From assembly GCA_001274695.2 (NCBI GenBank), contig LARU01000002.1, positions 310,001 to 374,000 of the forward strand: a stretch of 64,000 nt of DNA, read 5' to 3'. Made by a program: the position numbers and the translations under genes. The notes below the pieces were generated by a model. That model saw only the letters and a program-made list of their open reading frames with translations. It did not search any database and was not told the DNA's origin. Shown here piece by piece: positions 63,075 through 64,000 of this stretch. This DNA is from Azoarcus sp. PA01. GTDB lineage: Bacteria > Pseudomonadota > Gammaproteobacteria > Burkholderiales > Rhodocyclaceae. Positions within the stretch are counted from its first letter, which is position 1; every line of letters starts with the position of its first letter.

Positions 63075-64000
63075 ATGCCCACTGGCTGTTCCGACACCTA
63101 CCCCCGGCTGATCGGCGACATCGGCGGCACGCACGCCCGCTTCGCCGTCATCGATTCGCCGGGCAGCCCGCCGACGCGCTTTCGCACGCTGTGTTGCGAC
63201 GATCACCCCGGACTCCTGGACGCCGTCCAGGCTTACCTGCTGCTGGAACAGGGGCTTGCCGCGCCGCGTGTGGCCGCGTTCGGCATCGCCAATCCGATTG
63301 AAGGCGATCGGGTGCAGATGACGAATCACGACTGGTCGTTTTCGATCGAGCAGCTGCGCCTGGACCTCGGACTCGCGCGGCTCGTGGTCCTCAACGACTT
63401 CACCGCGCTCGCGCTGTCGCTGCCCGGCCTGCAGGCCGGTGAACGGCGTCAGATCGGCGGCGGCCACGAGCGCGCCGGGCGGCCGGTCGCGCTAATCGGA
63501 CCGGGTACGGGCCTCGGCGTGTCGGGACTGGTGCGCTGCGGCAACGGATACGCGCCGCTCGAAGGCGAAGGCGGCCACGTCACGCTGGCGGCGTCCACGC
63601 CACGCGAAGCGGCGCTCCTCGCAGTGCTCGCCGCTCGCTTCGGCCACGTGTCGGCCGAGCGCGCGTTATCGGGACCGGGGCTCGTCGCCCTGCACGACGC
63701 GATCCGGCAGCTCGCGGGCGCCCCGCCGCTGGCCCTCGAAGCGGACGAGATCAGCGCCCGGGCGATCGCCGCGAGCTGCCCGTGGTGCGCCGAGGCGCTG
63801 CAAGTCTTCTGCGCGATGCTCGGTACCGTCGCCGGCGACCTTGCGCTGACGCTCGGCGCATTCGGCGGCGTGTATATCGGCGGAGGAATCGTGCCGAAGC
63901 TCGGCGACTTCTTCGATCGATCGGATTTCCGTCCGCGCTTCGAACAGAAAGGACGGTTCTCGGACTACCTCGCGCGCATCCCCTGCTACGTCATCCTCGC
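63075..64000 (+). CDS. glk: Glucokinase, 3' end beyond the window
   Basis: The first 308 codons of a glucokinase of the Glk (ROK-independent) family. LIGDIGGTHARFAV is the ATP-binding start. VLNDFTALALSLP holds the catalytic Asp, and LIGPGTGLGVSGL and PLEGEGGHVTL are the glucose/ATP sites. It converts glucose to glucose-6-phosphate. The remaining C-terminus (about 20-30 residues) lies outside. No strong ribosome site is visible before the ATG at 63075. The 153 nt shared with the divergent alpha-glucosidase should carry both promoters. Confidence 0.93.
   Translation, partial: MPTGCSDTYPRLIGDIGGTHARFAVIDSPGSPPTRFRTLCCDDHPGLLDAVQAYLLLEQGLAAPRVAAFGIANPIEGDRVQMTNHDWSFSIEQLRLDLGLARLVVLNDFTALALSLPGLQAGERRQIGGGHERAGRPVALIGPGTGLGVSGLVRCGNGYAPLEGEGGHVTLAASTPREAALLAVLAARFGHVSAERALSGPGLVALHDAIRQLAGAPPLALEADEISARAIAASCPWCAEALQVFCAMLGTVAGDLALTLGAFGGVYIGGGIVPKLGDFFDRSDFRPRFEQKGRFSDYLARIPCYVIL

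Overview
The window reads as chromosomal DNA of a GC-rich, denitrifying betaproteobacterium, most like the Azoarcus/Aromatoleum/Thauera group (Rhodocyclales). The basis is GC-rich codon use throughout, a complete cytochrome-c-type NO reductase cluster with a Dnr-type regulator, a PhaAB-type antiporter operon, and DUF6502/DUF5666 and DUF2889 proteins familiar from that group. The species call is inference. No prophage, insertion sequence, CRISPR array or replication origin was seen.

Layout. 0-5.3 kb (minus): a response regulator running off the window edge, a transporter-fused histidine kinase, a small membrane protein and acetyl-CoA synthetase, which look like an acetate-switch module. 5.5-7.0 kb: class I fumarase. 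7.2-11.7 kb: an envelope gene block with two proteins carrying long VERPEK hexapeptide repeats, a DUF6502 protein and an outer-membrane-barrel-like protein, three of them coupled by 4-nt overlaps. 11.8-19.9 kb: norC-norB, norE, norF, norQ, a membrane protein, a CcoG/NapH-like polyferredoxin, norD and a dnr-type regulator, with FNR/Dnr-type boxes ahead of norC and norE. 20-29 kb: mixed housekeeping (HD-GYP, tandem Usp, YajD nuclease, panE, aroD, DUF3616, LigB-type dioxygenase) with tRNA-Thr and tRNA-fMet. 29-33.4 kb: a second NO-defence locus, a fused flavorubredoxin/reductase (norVW) followed by nsrR, with an FNR box and an NsrR-like operator upstream. 33.7-38.7 kb: two Crp-like paralogues (one fused to a cut-off PAS region), a DUF5670 peptide, a VIT-family transporter, a hydrolase, CsbD and a BON lipoprotein. 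38.7-49.1 kb: a giant cyclic beta-1,2-glucan synthase and a cardiolipin synthase. 49.5-53.1 kb: putA with a one-base frameshift. 53.8-59.8 kb (minus): the phaAB-C-D-E-F-G operon, phaAB also carrying a one-base frameshift. 59.9-64 kb: tRNA-Arg, a secreted tandem-Cache protein, and a GH13 alpha-glucosidase divergent from glucokinase (cut by the window end).

How the parts fit. Two independent NO-removal routes sit 10 kb apart: respiratory cNOR under a Dnr-like activator, and cytoplasmic flavorubredoxin under NsrR plus probably FNR/Dnr. The 36-60 kb part is weighted towards envelope, osmotic and pH stress (CsbD, BON, cyclic glucan, cardiolipin, proline oxidation, Mrp/Pha antiporter). The most novel-looking element is the VERPEK-repeat/DUF6502/DUF5666/barrel block. 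The two frameshifts are each a single missing base in a G/C run, so sequencing error must be excluded before calling either gene dead.
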